A stretch of 50,924 bases of DNA from Thermodesulfobacteriaceae bacterium (GTDB lineage Bacteria; Desulfobacterota; Thermodesulfobacteria; Thermodesulfobacteriales; Thermodesulfobacteriaceae): positions 1-50,924 of the forward strand of contig JANXAD010000010.1 of NCBI GenBank assembly GCA_025062245.1. Reading direction: 5' to 3'. Under the pieces are notes generated by a model, which saw nothing but the letters and a program-made list of their open reading frames with translations, was not told where the DNA came from and searched no databases. The position numbers were made by a program, and so were the translations under genes. How positions within the stretch are numbered: the first letter of the stretch is position 1; each line of letters begins with the position of its first letter. Positions 42,414-50,689 of the stretch are shown here, piece by piece.

Positions 42414-44381
42414 ATGTTTAAAAAGTCTTTTAAAAAAATTATAATTTTAAAAATGGTAATAAATTCAATCTTAATAAATTCTATTTCTGCTGAGGAGATT
42501 AAAACAGAACTTGAAGAAGTAGTAGTATCAGCTACTAAAACGGAAAGAGAAGTAAGGGAGGTTCCTACTAACATTACAATTTTAACAGAGGAAGAGATTA
42601 AAAAATATGATGCCAAGGATATTTCTGAGTTATTAAGACAGATTCCAGGATTTAATATTTTAGCTTTTGGCAGTATTCATGCAGATAATCAAGTGAGTAG
42701 TAGAGGTAATCGCCCAGTAGCCGTAAATGTTCAAGTTTTAGTTAATGGAGTTGAATATAATAATCCAACAGGATATTTTAATGTTTTAGCTATTCCTATA
42801 GGAGATATTGAAAGGATTGAAATAATTAAAAGTCCTGTCTCTTCTCTTTATGGGAATTTTGCTACAGATGGTGTAATTAACATAGTTACTAAAAAACCCA
42901 AAAAACCTATAGAATGTATAGTAAATCTTTCTTATGGAATTTTTGATACTCAAAGGCATGCTGTAGTGGTAAAGGGCCTTTTAAATAAGGTGGAATTCTA
43001 TGGAGAAGGTAGATTTTATAAAACTCAGGGATGGCAAGATAATAGTTGGGAAGAAAATAAGCTATTTAATACTATGCTTAAGTATTATTTAGACAATTCA
43101 AGTATCTTAGGATTACACTTTAACTATGCACCTATAAAGAATGGTTACCCTGGTCCTTTAACAAAAGTTCAATTTAAAGAGCATCCAAGACAAACAACCC
43201 AACCTTGGGGAGAAGCTAAATCCTATACTTGGTTTTTAGCACCCTATTTTGAAAAAAATTTTAAAAACTCTAAACTGCTCTTAAAAGCAAGATACGCATT
43301 TCAAGATGGATGGGTTATAGATCCAGATTATTTTGAATTACGTAATACTCTAGTTACACCCGAAATAAATTATTATATTTTGCACAAATTTGGAAATATT
43401 GAGGGGATATTCCTTGTGGGTGCAGATTATCGTTATATAAATTCTTCTAGATTGAGAATGTATACATATAATCCAGAAAGAAGACAAAGAGAAAGTTTAT
43501 TATTGAATAGAAAAATAAAAGACCGATTTACTGGTTTATTTATTCAAGAGGAGTTAAAACCATTAAAAACTATAAATTTTAATATAGGATTGAGATATGA
43601 TGAAATTAAAACAGAGGTTAAGGATTTAATTAATCCTGCTCGTAATTTTGACAAGAAATACTCTATTCTAAGTCCCAGAGTAGGATTAACCTATAGTTTT
43701 AAAGATAGGTATAACCTATTTATGAGTTATTCACGAGGTTTTAGAACACCTCCACGTGGCTTTGTAAGAAATCCAGATTTAAAACCTGAAAAAATTCACT
43801 CCTACGAAATAGGAATAAGAGGATATGCAAATTTTTGGTTAAATTACAACATAGCCTTATTTCTTATAGATACTACTGATGAAATAATAGCGATAGGTGG
43901 TCCAAGGGCACGTGAAAATGCAGGTAAGAGTCGTTCTAAGGGTATTGAAGTAGATTTAAGCTTTACTTTCCGAAACGGTTTTTATGGTTCATTAAATTAT
44001 ACCTATCAAGAATCTAAGTTTAAAAAATATAAAACCTTAGCTGGTATCTCCTATAAAGATAAAGAGATTCCCTTGGTACCTAAACATTTATTGGGTATAG
44101 GTTTAGGATATAAAGCAAACTGGTTTGGTAACTTTATTGTAACGGCCAATTATTCAAGTAAGAGATATACTGACAGAGAAAATACTGGAGTACTTGGGGA
44201 CTATTTAATAATTGATGCCAAATATACCAAACAGATAGGAAAAAATTTTGAAATCTTTTTTTCAGGCAAAAATTTAACAGATAAGAGATATGCCGAAGTA
44301 GGGTTTGGTAGTGGGGAAGATGTCATACTTTATCCTATGCCTGGATTTAGTGTTTTAGGTGGAGTTAATTTCTATTTTTAA
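42414..44381 (+). CDS. TonB-dependent outer-membrane receptor 2
   Basis: A 655-aa receptor. A short signal-like N-terminus (IILKMVINSILINSISA) precedes the TonB-box-like TELEEVVVSATKTE. The plug (about 35-150) has IGDIERIEIIKSPVSSLYGNFATDGVINIVTKKP. The barrel ends with GKNLTDKRYAEVGFG and the terminal aromatic F. A downstream DUF4198 protein starts 25 bases after its stop, so they probably share a transcript. DUF4198 proteins are linked to nickel/cobalt uptake, which makes a metal or metallophore a plausible ligand. AAAGGAGG precedes the ATG. Confidence 0.92.
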   Translation: MFKKSFKKIIILKMVINSILINSISAEEIKTELEEVVVSATKTEREVREVPTNITILTEEEIKKYDAKDISELLRQIPGFNILAFGSIHADNQVSSRGNRPVAVNVQVLVNGVEYNNPTGYFNVLAIPIGDIERIEIIKSPVSSLYGNFATDGVINIVTKKPKKPIECIVNLSYGIFDTQRHAVVVKGLLNKVEFYGEGRFYKTQGWQDNSWEENKLFNTMLKYYLDNSSILGLHFNYAPIKNGYPGPLTKVQFKEHPRQTTQPWGEAKSYTWFLAPYFEKNFKNSKLLLKARYAFQDGWVIDPDYFELRNTLVTPEINYYILHKFGNIEGIFLVGADYRYINSSRLRMYTYNPERRQRESLLLNRKIKDRFTGLFIQEELKPLKTINFNIGLRYDEIKTEVKDLINPARNFDKKYSILSPRVGLTYSFKDRYNLFMSYSRGFRTPPRGFVRNPDLKPEKIHSYEIGIRGYANFWLNYNIALFLIDTTDEIIAIGGPRARENAGKSRSKGIEVDLSFTFRNGFYGSLNYTYQESKFKKYKTLAGISYKDKEIPLVPKHLLGIGLGYKANWFGNFIVTANYSSKRYTDRENTGVLGDYLIIDAKYTKQIGKNFEIFFSGKNLTDKRYAEVGFGSGEDVILYPMPGFSVLGGVNFYF

Positions 44382-44406
44382 AACTTTTAGAGCTGGAGGT
44401 TCTATT

Positions 44407-45258
44407 ATGAAGAGATTTAAAAATTTATTTTTGTTTTTGATAGTTATTATATTTTTATGCCTTAACAATAACTCTTCTGCTCACGATAGATGGTTAGTCC
44501 CTTCTAAACCTCTGATTAAAATAGGAGAGGAGGCAAGGATTGAATTTTGTGTAGGTCATGGTTTTGAAAGTGAAGCAGCTCCAAGTGAATGGTGGTTAAC
44601 TAAATTTTATTCCATAGATCCTCAGGGAAATATAAAGGAAATTAATTTTACCTATGATAAAGAAAAACAAAAAAGTGCAGTAGGAAGTTTTAAACCAAAT
44701 AAAAAAGGAACTTACATGGTTTATTCAGTTGCTGAAAAGATTTATTGGGTTAAAACGAAAGACGGAAGATATCTTCAATTTAAAGACCAAATTGACTTGG
44801 ATCCTTCTTTAATAAAGAGAACTTACATAGGATGGCAATATAGTAAGACCTATTTTAAAGTGAACCGCTCAGGTGGAGAAGGTTATAAGAAGTTAATGAA
44901 TAGCCTTATAGAGTTGGTTCCTCTTAATGACCCCACAGATTTAAAAGTAGGAGACTATCTAACTTTGAAGATTTTAACTGAAGGTAAAGTTCCCAAGTGG
45001 AATATAGGGATAATAGCCTTATATAAAGGATATCCCGGAGGTTTGTGGTCCTATAATTACTTTATGGAGTATCCTGGAGAGTTTTATGCTAAAGAAGGAA
45101 TAGATAAGGAACCTGTGGTTAAAATTCCTATAACTCACCGAGGCTATTGGTTTATCAAAGCCTTTAGATTGATGGACAAAGAAATTCTTTGCGAAGGAAA
45201 ATACGGAAATCATGATGCCTATTTTTTTGAATTTACCCTAACTTTTTATGTTCCTTGA
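44407..45258 (+). CDS. Secreted DUF4198-family protein, metal-uptake associated
   Basis: A 283-aa periplasmic protein. The signal peptide (RFKNLFLFLIVIIFLCLNNNSSA) would be cleaved to leave an N-terminal HDRW, a conserved feature of DUF4198 and a possible metal ligand. The body is two beta-sandwich-like halves (PLIKIGEEARIEFCVGHGFESEA; DLKVGDYLTLKILTEGKVPKW) and ends with a region containing GYWFIKAFRLMDKE. The family is found with nickel/cobalt ECF-type and TonB systems. The ATG at 44407 is chosen because GGAGGT lies at 44395-44400; an upstream in-frame ATG at 44359 overlaps receptor 2 and would bury the signal peptide. Confidence 0.82.
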   Translation: MKRFKNLFLFLIVIIFLCLNNNSSAHDRWLVPSKPLIKIGEEARIEFCVGHGFESEAAPSEWWLTKFYSIDPQGNIKEINFTYDKEKQKSAVGSFKPNKKGTYMVYSVAEKIYWVKTKDGRYLQFKDQIDLDPSLIKRTYIGWQYSKTYFKVNRSGGEGYKKLMNSLIELVPLNDPTDLKVGDYLTLKILTEGKVPKWNIGIIALYKGYPGGLWSYNYFMEYPGEFYAKEGIDKEPVVKIPITHRGYWFIKAFRLMDKEILCEGKYGNHDAYFFEFTLTFYVP

Positions 45259-45261
45259 GGT

Positions 45262-45541
45262 ATTTTTTAATAAAGCTAAAGATTTAGCCTATTTTGAAGA
45301 AACAAACAAAAAGGTGGCTCTAATAAGAAACTATAAAAAATGGCTTCCAAGTGTTTGAATCAGGTAGAGAAACCGATATTTTTAAATGCTTTACTTAAGG
45401 AAAGTTTAAGAACAGATAAGGAAGGATTGGCTCAAATATCTATTAAAACTACTAAGTAGAACTATTAAGGTCCATCTTGAAAATGACCCCGAAGGGAAGG
45501 TCCTTTATCTTAGAGCTTCCTTAAGTTTTATCAAAAATTAA
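45262..45541 (+). pseudogene. Remnant of a second DUF4198-type protein
   Basis: Broken frames keep recognisable DUF4198 C-terminal text: SLRTDKEGLAQISIK, stops, then IKVHLENDPEGKVLYLRASLSFIKN ending in a TAA at 45539-45541. The family pattern is TDxxGxAxxxxxxAGxWxxxVxH...YxxxLTF. The N-terminal half is missing or unrecognisable. Confidence 0.7.
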
Positions 45542-45966
45542 GGTTTCAACTTTGAAAGTAAAGATAAAAAGGGGAGGTTATTTAAAAATTAAAAATTTAA
45601 ATCCCAATTTCGAAACCTTTGCTCATGAAGTAAACTATCAAGTTATAAAGTCTCAAGGAATTATGAGCTATGCAGAAGTGGAAGTCTATTTTTTTGAGGA
45701 AAAATAGTTTTTCAGAAGGCCAAAACAGATAAAAATGGAATATTTTGCTTTATGCCGGATAAACCGGGAGTTTGGAAAGTAATAGCTAAGGGAGAAACAG
45801 AACACGGACTTCACGGAACAGAGGTAGAAATTAAGTTGGAAAAAGATATGAGGGTTGAGGGTTTTAAAAAACCTTTAGTTGCAAGGTATACCAAAATTTT
45901 TATAGCCTTAGGAGTCTGAGATGGGTTTTAGGTCTTACAGGCATTTATCTTTATTTTAGAAAATAG
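45542..45966 (+). pseudogene. Frameshifted NikL-like periplasmic/membrane protein remnant
   Basis: The frame reads KSQGIMSYAEVEVYFFEEK then a stop; shifting by one base continues IVFQKAKTDKNGIFCF, MPDKPGVWKVIAKGETEHGLH and VARYTKIFIALGV; a second one-base loss near 45919 precedes WVLGLTGIYLYFRK and a TAG at 45964. This is a carboxypeptidase-regulatory-like domain plus one C-terminal helix, the layout of NikL-type nickel-uptake components. Two single-base deletions, one in an A-run, would account for the breaks. Confidence 0.6.
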
Positions 45967-46208
45967 TTGAGGTTTTAAGACTTTTTAAAATTTGTGTAAA
46001 ACTTTTTTCAAGGAGCACTCAAAAGGTTTAATTATTTTTTCGCTTGAAAATTAAAAAAGTTTCAACAAAAAGGGAAAAAATTTGGGAAGTGCCTCTTTAA
46101 GTTTTCTAATTGTTTTTTTTAAAGTTCTCAAAATTTCTTATTGATTTTTTAAATTGAAGAGAAGCTTTGATATCAATGTTTTCATAGGCTTTAAATGGTA
46201 AAAAAATG
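45967..46208. other. Upstream region of receptor 3
   Basis: AT-rich non-coding DNA without a recognisable gene. A 10-base perfect palindrome TTGATATCAA lies at 46167-46176, about 35 bases upstream of the -35 box; it could be an operator but nothing more supports this. Confidence 0.35.
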
Positions 46209-46236
46209 TTGACAAAATTTAGTTTTTAAGTTATAA
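46209..46236 (+). promoter_or_regulatory. Promoter of receptor 3-binding protein-methyltransferase operon
   Basis: Perfect TTGACA (46209-46214), 16-base spacer, TTATAA (46231-46236), 35 bases before the start codon. It is closely similar to the promoter of receptor 2. Confidence 0.7.
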
Positions 46237-46271
46237 AAATTTTTTAAAAGTATTATTAAGGAGGTAAAAAA

Positions 46272-48335
46272 ATGAAAAAAAGAATTTTTTCAATTTTGGG
46301 GCTGACAATAGGTTTAGTAACTGTTAGAGAGATAGGTTATGCTATGGAGAATAAATCTTTAGAGGTTCTTCCAGAAGTTGTAGTTACAGCTACCAGAACT
46401 GAGGTTCCCTTAGAAAATATTCCTGGAAGAGTAATCATTCTTAAAGAGGATGAAATAGAGAAGATTTCCTCTGCTATTTCCAAAGTAGATGAAATTCTTC
46501 AATATGTTTCAGGATTAAACAGTGTAAGGGGTCTTGGGATATATAGTTTAGTTAGTAGAGCGACTCTAAGAGGTCTATCAGATGAACAATCAAGAACCCT
46601 GGTATTAGTAGATGGAGTTCCTATAAATAAATCAGACACAGGAGAGGTTAATTTCAACCGAATAAACTTAAATGAGATAGAAAGAATAGAAATTTTTAAA
46701 GGGCCAGCTTCTTCTATATATGGAAATAATGCTATGGGTGGGGTAATAAATATTATAACTAAGAAACCCTTAAAACCTATTTCTGGCTTTGCTTCTGCTT
46801 TTTATGGAACTTATGATACTTTCGGTGGAAATTTTGAAATTTCTGGCAGAACTTCTAAGGATAAAGGAATATTTTACAGACTCTCAGGACATTATCTAAA
46901 TAGTGACGGATACATTTCTAAACCTCCTGAAAAACGAGATAGATATACTGTTGAAAGATTTGCCAAAGAATTTATAGGAGGCTTTACTTTAGGATACGAT
47001 TTCAATAAAAATACTTCCTTAACCTTTAGAGCAGAATTTTTTGATGATAAGAGAGGAGAGGGAACTAAAATTTATGCTAAAGATGGAGTAAGTAGAGATT
47101 TTGATACCCAATTTTACTTTTTGAATTACAAAGGAGAACTGGGGAAATTTAAATGGCAAACCTTAGCTTTCTATCAATTTGAAAATTATAAGAGAATAAG
47201 CGAAAGTATTAGAAGAGTTAGAGGTATAGATAGATACACCAGATTTGATGTAGATTCAGAAAGAAAAGATCTTGGGGGAAGCATTATTTTATCCTACTCT
47301 TTAAATCCTAAAAATTTAATTACTGTTGGATTAGACCTTAAAGAGGGTAGTGTTGAGGCTTGGGATATTTATAAGACCTCTCCAGATAGGGCTTATAATA
47401 AAGGAAAGTTAAGACTAATAGGGTTTTGGATTCAAGATGAGATAGAGTTATTAAATGGAAAGTTGTATCTTCTTCCCAGTTTAAGATTTGATTATGCCAA
47501 ATTTTATGATGGCAACTTTTTTTCAACCATTTCTCCCTTCAATCGTTTAAGTGGAAATTTAGAGCCTAACTCTTGGACTCACCTATCTCCACGAATGGGG
47601 ATAAAGTATAAATTTAATAAAAATTTTGATACCTATCTTTCCTATGGGAGAGGTTTTCGTGCTTCTATATTAGATGACCTTTGTAGATCTGGTATTTTGT
47701 GGGGAATATATAAAATAGCTAATCCAGATTTAAAACCAGAAAAAATAGATAGTTTTGAATTAGGATTTAATTATTTTCCTTCCCAAAAAATATCTATTAG
47801 CACTTCCCTTTATTACTCTGTGGGAAAAGACTTTTTGTACTTTATTCCTACTGGAGAAATTTTAGATGGTAGACCCCTTTACAGGCGGGAAAATATAGGA
47901 AAAGTCAAGTCCTATGGAGGAGAAGTGGACATTAATTTTAAACTTTCACCAAATTTCAAAGTCTTTGTTAATTATACTCACACCAAAGCTTATATTTCTG
48001 AATTTAAAAAACAAAAAGCCTTTGAAGGTCAAGACTTAACGAGAACACCGAGACATCAGCTTAAAGCTGGATTGTTTCATGTAACTCCCTTTTTTAATTA
48101 TAGCCTCTTTGGAATTTATAAAAGTAAACAGTATGTGTATACTAATGAACCAAGGGGTGAAATAGGAAAAGTTGACGGATATACTGCAATCAATGGAAAA
48201 GTATGGAAAGAAATTTTTAAAAATGCTCTATTATCTGTTAATGTGGAAAATATTTTTAATAAACGTTATATGGAAAGTGCAGATGAAAGAGCACCTGGAA
48301 GATTTATAACTGTTAATTTTATGTATAAATTTTAA
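46272..48335 (+). CDS. TonB-dependent outer-membrane receptor 3
   Basis: A 687-aa receptor with a signal peptide (RIFSILGLTIGLVTVREIGYA), TonB-box-like EVLPEVVVTATRTE, and a plug with TLRGLSDEQSRTLVLVDGVPINK and IERIEIFKGPASSIYGNNAMGGVINIITKKP. The barrel ends at NVENIFNKRYMESADERAPGRFITVNFMYKF with the terminal phenylalanine. AAGGAGG precedes the ATG. A periplasmic binding protein starts 11 bases after its stop, so its ligand is probably handed to an ABC importer, most likely an iron-chelate, cobalamin-like or other metal complex. Confidence 0.93.
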   Translation: MKKRIFSILGLTIGLVTVREIGYAMENKSLEVLPEVVVTATRTEVPLENIPGRVIILKEDEIEKISSAISKVDEILQYVSGLNSVRGLGIYSLVSRATLRGLSDEQSRTLVLVDGVPINKSDTGEVNFNRINLNEIERIEIFKGPASSIYGNNAMGGVINIITKKPLKPISGFASAFYGTYDTFGGNFEISGRTSKDKGIFYRLSGHYLNSDGYISKPPEKRDRYTVERFAKEFIGGFTLGYDFNKNTSLTFRAEFFDDKRGEGTKIYAKDGVSRDFDTQFYFLNYKGELGKFKWQTLAFYQFENYKRISESIRRVRGIDRYTRFDVDSERKDLGGSIILSYSLNPKNLITVGLDLKEGSVEAWDIYKTSPDRAYNKGKLRLIGFWIQDEIELLNGKLYLLPSLRFDYAKFYDGNFFSTISPFNRLSGNLEPNSWTHLSPRMGIKYKFNKNFDTYLSYGRGFRASILDDLCRSGILWGIYKIANPDLKPEKIDSFELGFNYFPSQKISISTSLYYSVGKDFLYFIPTGEILDGRPLYRRENIGKVKSYGGEVDINFKLSPNFKVFVNYTHTKAYISEFKKQKAFEGQDLTRTPRHQLKAGLFHVTPFFNYSLFGIYKSKQYVYTNEPRGEIGKVDGYTAINGKVWKEIFKNALLSVNVENIFNKRYMESADERAPGRFITVNFMYKF

Positions 48336-48346
48336 AGTTTTTCAAA

Positions 48347-49339
48347 ATGAATTTCATTCTAAAGATTCTTTTTTTACTCTCTTTTTTCTCTAACTTAGGG
48401 TTCAGTAAGGATTATAGATTAATCATAGACACTGAGGGAAGGAAAGTTAAAGTTCCCCAAAAGGTAGAAAGGATTGTAGTTCTTACAGGTACTTGTATTG
48501 AAACTATTTACATTCTGGGAGAAATTAATAAGGTGGTTGGAATAAGTAAACCTATAGCAGATAGTCCCTTTATTTCTAAACTAATAAAGGATTTAAAAAA
48601 AATTCCTGTGGTAGCTCAGGATTTAAGAAATGTTGATCTTGAAAAAATCTTAGCCTTAAAACCAGATTTAATAATTGGAATAGGACCAGAACATCCTTAT
48701 GGGATGAGTGCTGAGTTAGTAAAAAGAATTGAAAATTTTAATCTTCCTCTTATTTTGTTAAATTTAGAAAATCTAAATGAAAATTATTACTCTATAGAGC
48801 TTTTAGGTCAAATTTTTAATCAAGAAAGGAAAGCTAAGGAATTAGTTAACTATATGAAAAGTATAGAAAAAGAAATAGTTTTTAAGGTAAGCCAAATTCC
48901 TATTGAAAAGCGTGTTAAAGCCCTTATGCTTTCTCAAAAGCCAACCTTAGTTTTAGGAGGTTACTGGAAAAACCAAGACCCTATTTTTATGGCAGGAGGT
49001 TTTAATGTAGCCTTTGAAATAAAAGACTTTGTAGCAGAAGTTTCTATAGAAAGGATCATCGCCTGGAATCCAGAAGTTATTACTATTGTAGGTTCAGCTC
49101 CCTATGAGCCTAAGGATTTACTAAATAATCCCCTATGGAAAAATATCAAAGCAGTGAGAGAAGGTAAGGTCTATAAATATCCTCTTCAGATCACCGGACT
49201 TTTTACTCCAAGAGTTGTTTTACTTCTTGCCTGGCATGCTTCTAAATTTTATCCTGAATTGAAACTTGATTGGATTAAAATAACTGACAATTTTTTTAAA
49301 AAGTTTTATGGTATCTCTTATGATGGACCGAGAAATTAA
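48347..49339 (+). CDS. Periplasmic metal-complex binding protein (BtuF/FhuD/FepB type)
   Basis: A 330-aa class III substrate-binding protein. The signal peptide is residues 1-20 (FLLSFFSNLGFS); no lipobox cysteine is seen. The family blocks are TEGRKVKVPQKVERIVVLTGTCIETIYILGE cut into the two typical segments, DLEKILALKPDLIIGIG, and IIAWNPEVITIVG, followed by PLWKNIKAVREGKVYK. It would pass a metal chelate from receptor 3 to an inner-membrane ABC importer. The matching permease and ATPase genes are not in the window; they must be elsewhere or lost. Confidence 0.9.
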   Translation: MNFILKILFLLSFFSNLGFSKDYRLIIDTEGRKVKVPQKVERIVVLTGTCIETIYILGEINKVVGISKPIADSPFISKLIKDLKKIPVVAQDLRNVDLEKILALKPDLIIGIGPEHPYGMSAELVKRIENFNLPLILLNLENLNENYYSIELLGQIFNQERKAKELVNYMKSIEKEIVFKVSQIPIEKRVKALMLSQKPTLVLGGYWKNQDPIFMAGGFNVAFEIKDFVAEVSIERIIAWNPEVITIVGSAPYEPKDLLNNPLWKNIKAVREGKVYKYPLQITGLFTPRVVLLLAWHASKFYPELKLDWIKITDNFFKKFYGISYDGPRN

Positions 49340-49365
49340 ATATTGTAATTTTTAAAAGTTTAAAA

Positions 49366-50211
49366 ATGGCAGAAAGTAAGATACTAAGGGAAGTATTTTG
49401 GGAAAAAGTATGGCAAGAGGGACGAAAATTTTCTACCGCAAAGATTAAGACCTCTAACTATAAGAAGTGGATAAAATTTTGGAATTTAATGAGTGAATTT
49501 TATGATGAGATTGAAAAAGATTTACAAATACTGGTAAAAGAAGTGATAGAGGTTTTGAAAAAGGAGGGACTAATTTTTGACAAAAGTGTAGTATTAGAGA
49601 TAGGTTGTGGACCAGGAACTTTTACTATACCCCTTTCCTATGAGGTAGAAAAAGTAGTTGCCTTAGATCCTGCTCCCAAAATGTTAGATAAACTAAGAAG
49701 TAAGATAGATACTTTAAAAGTATCAAACATAGAGTTGATTCAAGAAAGATGGGAAACAACCTCCTTTGACCAAAAATTTGACTTAGTTTTAGCTGCCTTT
49801 TGCCCAGCTATCAATAACTCTAAAAATTTGCTAAAAATGAAAGAAATTTCACAAGGCTATGCCTGTTTAATTAACTATGCTAAACTTGACAACTTTACAA
49901 TTGAAATAAGAAATAAACTTTGGAAACTTCTTACGGGAAAGGATTTTATTTCTCAAGGTTTTCATATAATTTATCCTTTTGGAGTTCTTTATGCCAAAGG
50001 ATTTCGACCTCAGTTAAAAGTTATTAAAACTTCCTATGTTATAGAACGAAAAGTAGAAACTCTTATTAAACAGTACGAAAATTACTTTGAGATTTTTACA
50101 CCCTTAAATAAAAAGAAAAAACTTTTAATAAAGAGATTTTTTCAGGAAAAAGCAACTAATGATAAATTAGTTTTTAACAATCACCTAGAAGTTTATGTAA
50201 TGTGGTGGTAG
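49366..50211 (+). CDS. Class I SAM-dependent methyltransferase linked to metal uptake
   Basis: A 281-aa Rossmann methyltransferase: motif I VLEIGCGPGTFTIP (about 76-89), acidic ribose-binding DPAPKMLDKL, and DLVLAAFCPAI at motif IV. Substrate unknown. Methyltransferases of this kind recur next to iron-complex/metal ABC uptake genes in anaerobes. It follows the binding-protein gene by 26 bases, so it is probably in the receptor 3 operon. A role in processing the imported chelate is inferred. No signal peptide: cytoplasmic. Confidence 0.82.
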   Translation: MAESKILREVFWEKVWQEGRKFSTAKIKTSNYKKWIKFWNLMSEFYDEIEKDLQILVKEVIEVLKKEGLIFDKSVVLEIGCGPGTFTIPLSYEVEKVVALDPAPKMLDKLRSKIDTLKVSNIELIQERWETTSFDQKFDLVLAAFCPAINNSKNLLKMKEISQGYACLINYAKLDNFTIEIRNKLWKLLTGKDFISQGFHIIYPFGVLYAKGFRPQLKVIKTSYVIERKVETLIKQYENYFEIFTPLNKKKKLLIKRFFQEKATNDKLVFNNHLEVYVMWW

Positions 50212-50249
50212 AAACTTGTTGGTTTAAGTTTTTGTAAAGAGAACTTTTA

Positions 50250-50267
50250 AGGGCTTTTGAAAGCCCT
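50250..50267 (+). terminator. Hairpin terminator after the methyltransferase gene
   Basis: AGGGCTTT-TG-AAAGCCCT is a perfect 8-bp inverted repeat followed by ATTTTCCC on the plus strand. It overlaps the stop codon of the convergent SMR gene by two bases, so it probably separates the two transcripts. Confidence 0.7.
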
Positions 50268-50586
50268 ATTTTCCCTCCATAAGATGTAAGCCCACCACTC
50301 CTAATATGATTAGCCCTATAGAAATTAACTTTAAAACTGTAATACTTTCTTTAAACAGAACAATTCCCACTATGGTTACCAAGGCTGTTCCAACACCAGA
50401 CCATATGGCATAGGCTATACTCATATCAATCTTTTTTAAAGCTAAGGTCAAAAAAGCAAAACTTAACCCATAAAAAACAAACATTAAAATTGAAGGTAAG
50501 ATTTTGGTAAAACCTTGAGATAACTTCATATTAGTAGTTCCTAAGACTTCTAAGATTATGGCTATAATTAAACAGATAAAGTGCAT
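50266..50586 (-). CDS. Small multidrug resistance (EmrE/QacC-type) exporter
   Basis: A 106-aa protein with four transmembrane helices. The proton/substrate-coupling glutamate is E13 in IIAIILEVLGTTNMKLS. SFAFLTLALKKIDMSIAYAIWSGVGTALVTIVG is the TM2-TM3 signature cut at the loop. IAYAIWSGVGTA favours the Qac/EmrE branch over the guanidinium-exporting Gdx/SugE branch. It works as an antiparallel or parallel dimer exporting cationic compounds by proton exchange. It is encoded alone; QacC-type SMRs act as homodimers. Confidence 0.92.
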   Translation of the reverse strand: MHFICLIIAIILEVLGTTNMKLSQGFTKILPSILMFVFYGLSFAFLTLALKKIDMSIAYAIWSGVGTALVTIVGIVLFKESITVLKLISIGLIILGVVGLHLMEGK

Positions 50587-50612
50587 GGCCTACCTCTATT
50601 TTACTTTTTACA

Positions 50613-50641
50613 AATATATCATCCAAAAATTTTAATTTCAA
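50613..50641 (-). promoter_or_regulatory. Putative promoter of the SMR gene
   Basis: Minus-strand TTGAAA (50636-50641), 17-base spacer, TATATT (50613-50618), about 27 bases upstream of the start codon. Confidence 0.5.
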
Positions 50642-50689
50642 ACTTCTTTTTTAGTGAAAGAAGCATAAAGTGAGGGAAGTAAAAAAATA

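Noticed and set aside
42177-42616. Minus-strand frame of 79 codons over the receptor 2 start
   Set aside because: It is antisense to the signal peptide and TonB box of receptor 2 and serine-rich, a typical shadow.
44359-44406. ATG at 44359 as start of the DUF4198 gene
   Set aside because: It overlaps receptor 2 and would place 16 residues before a typical signal peptide; GGAGGT points to 44407.
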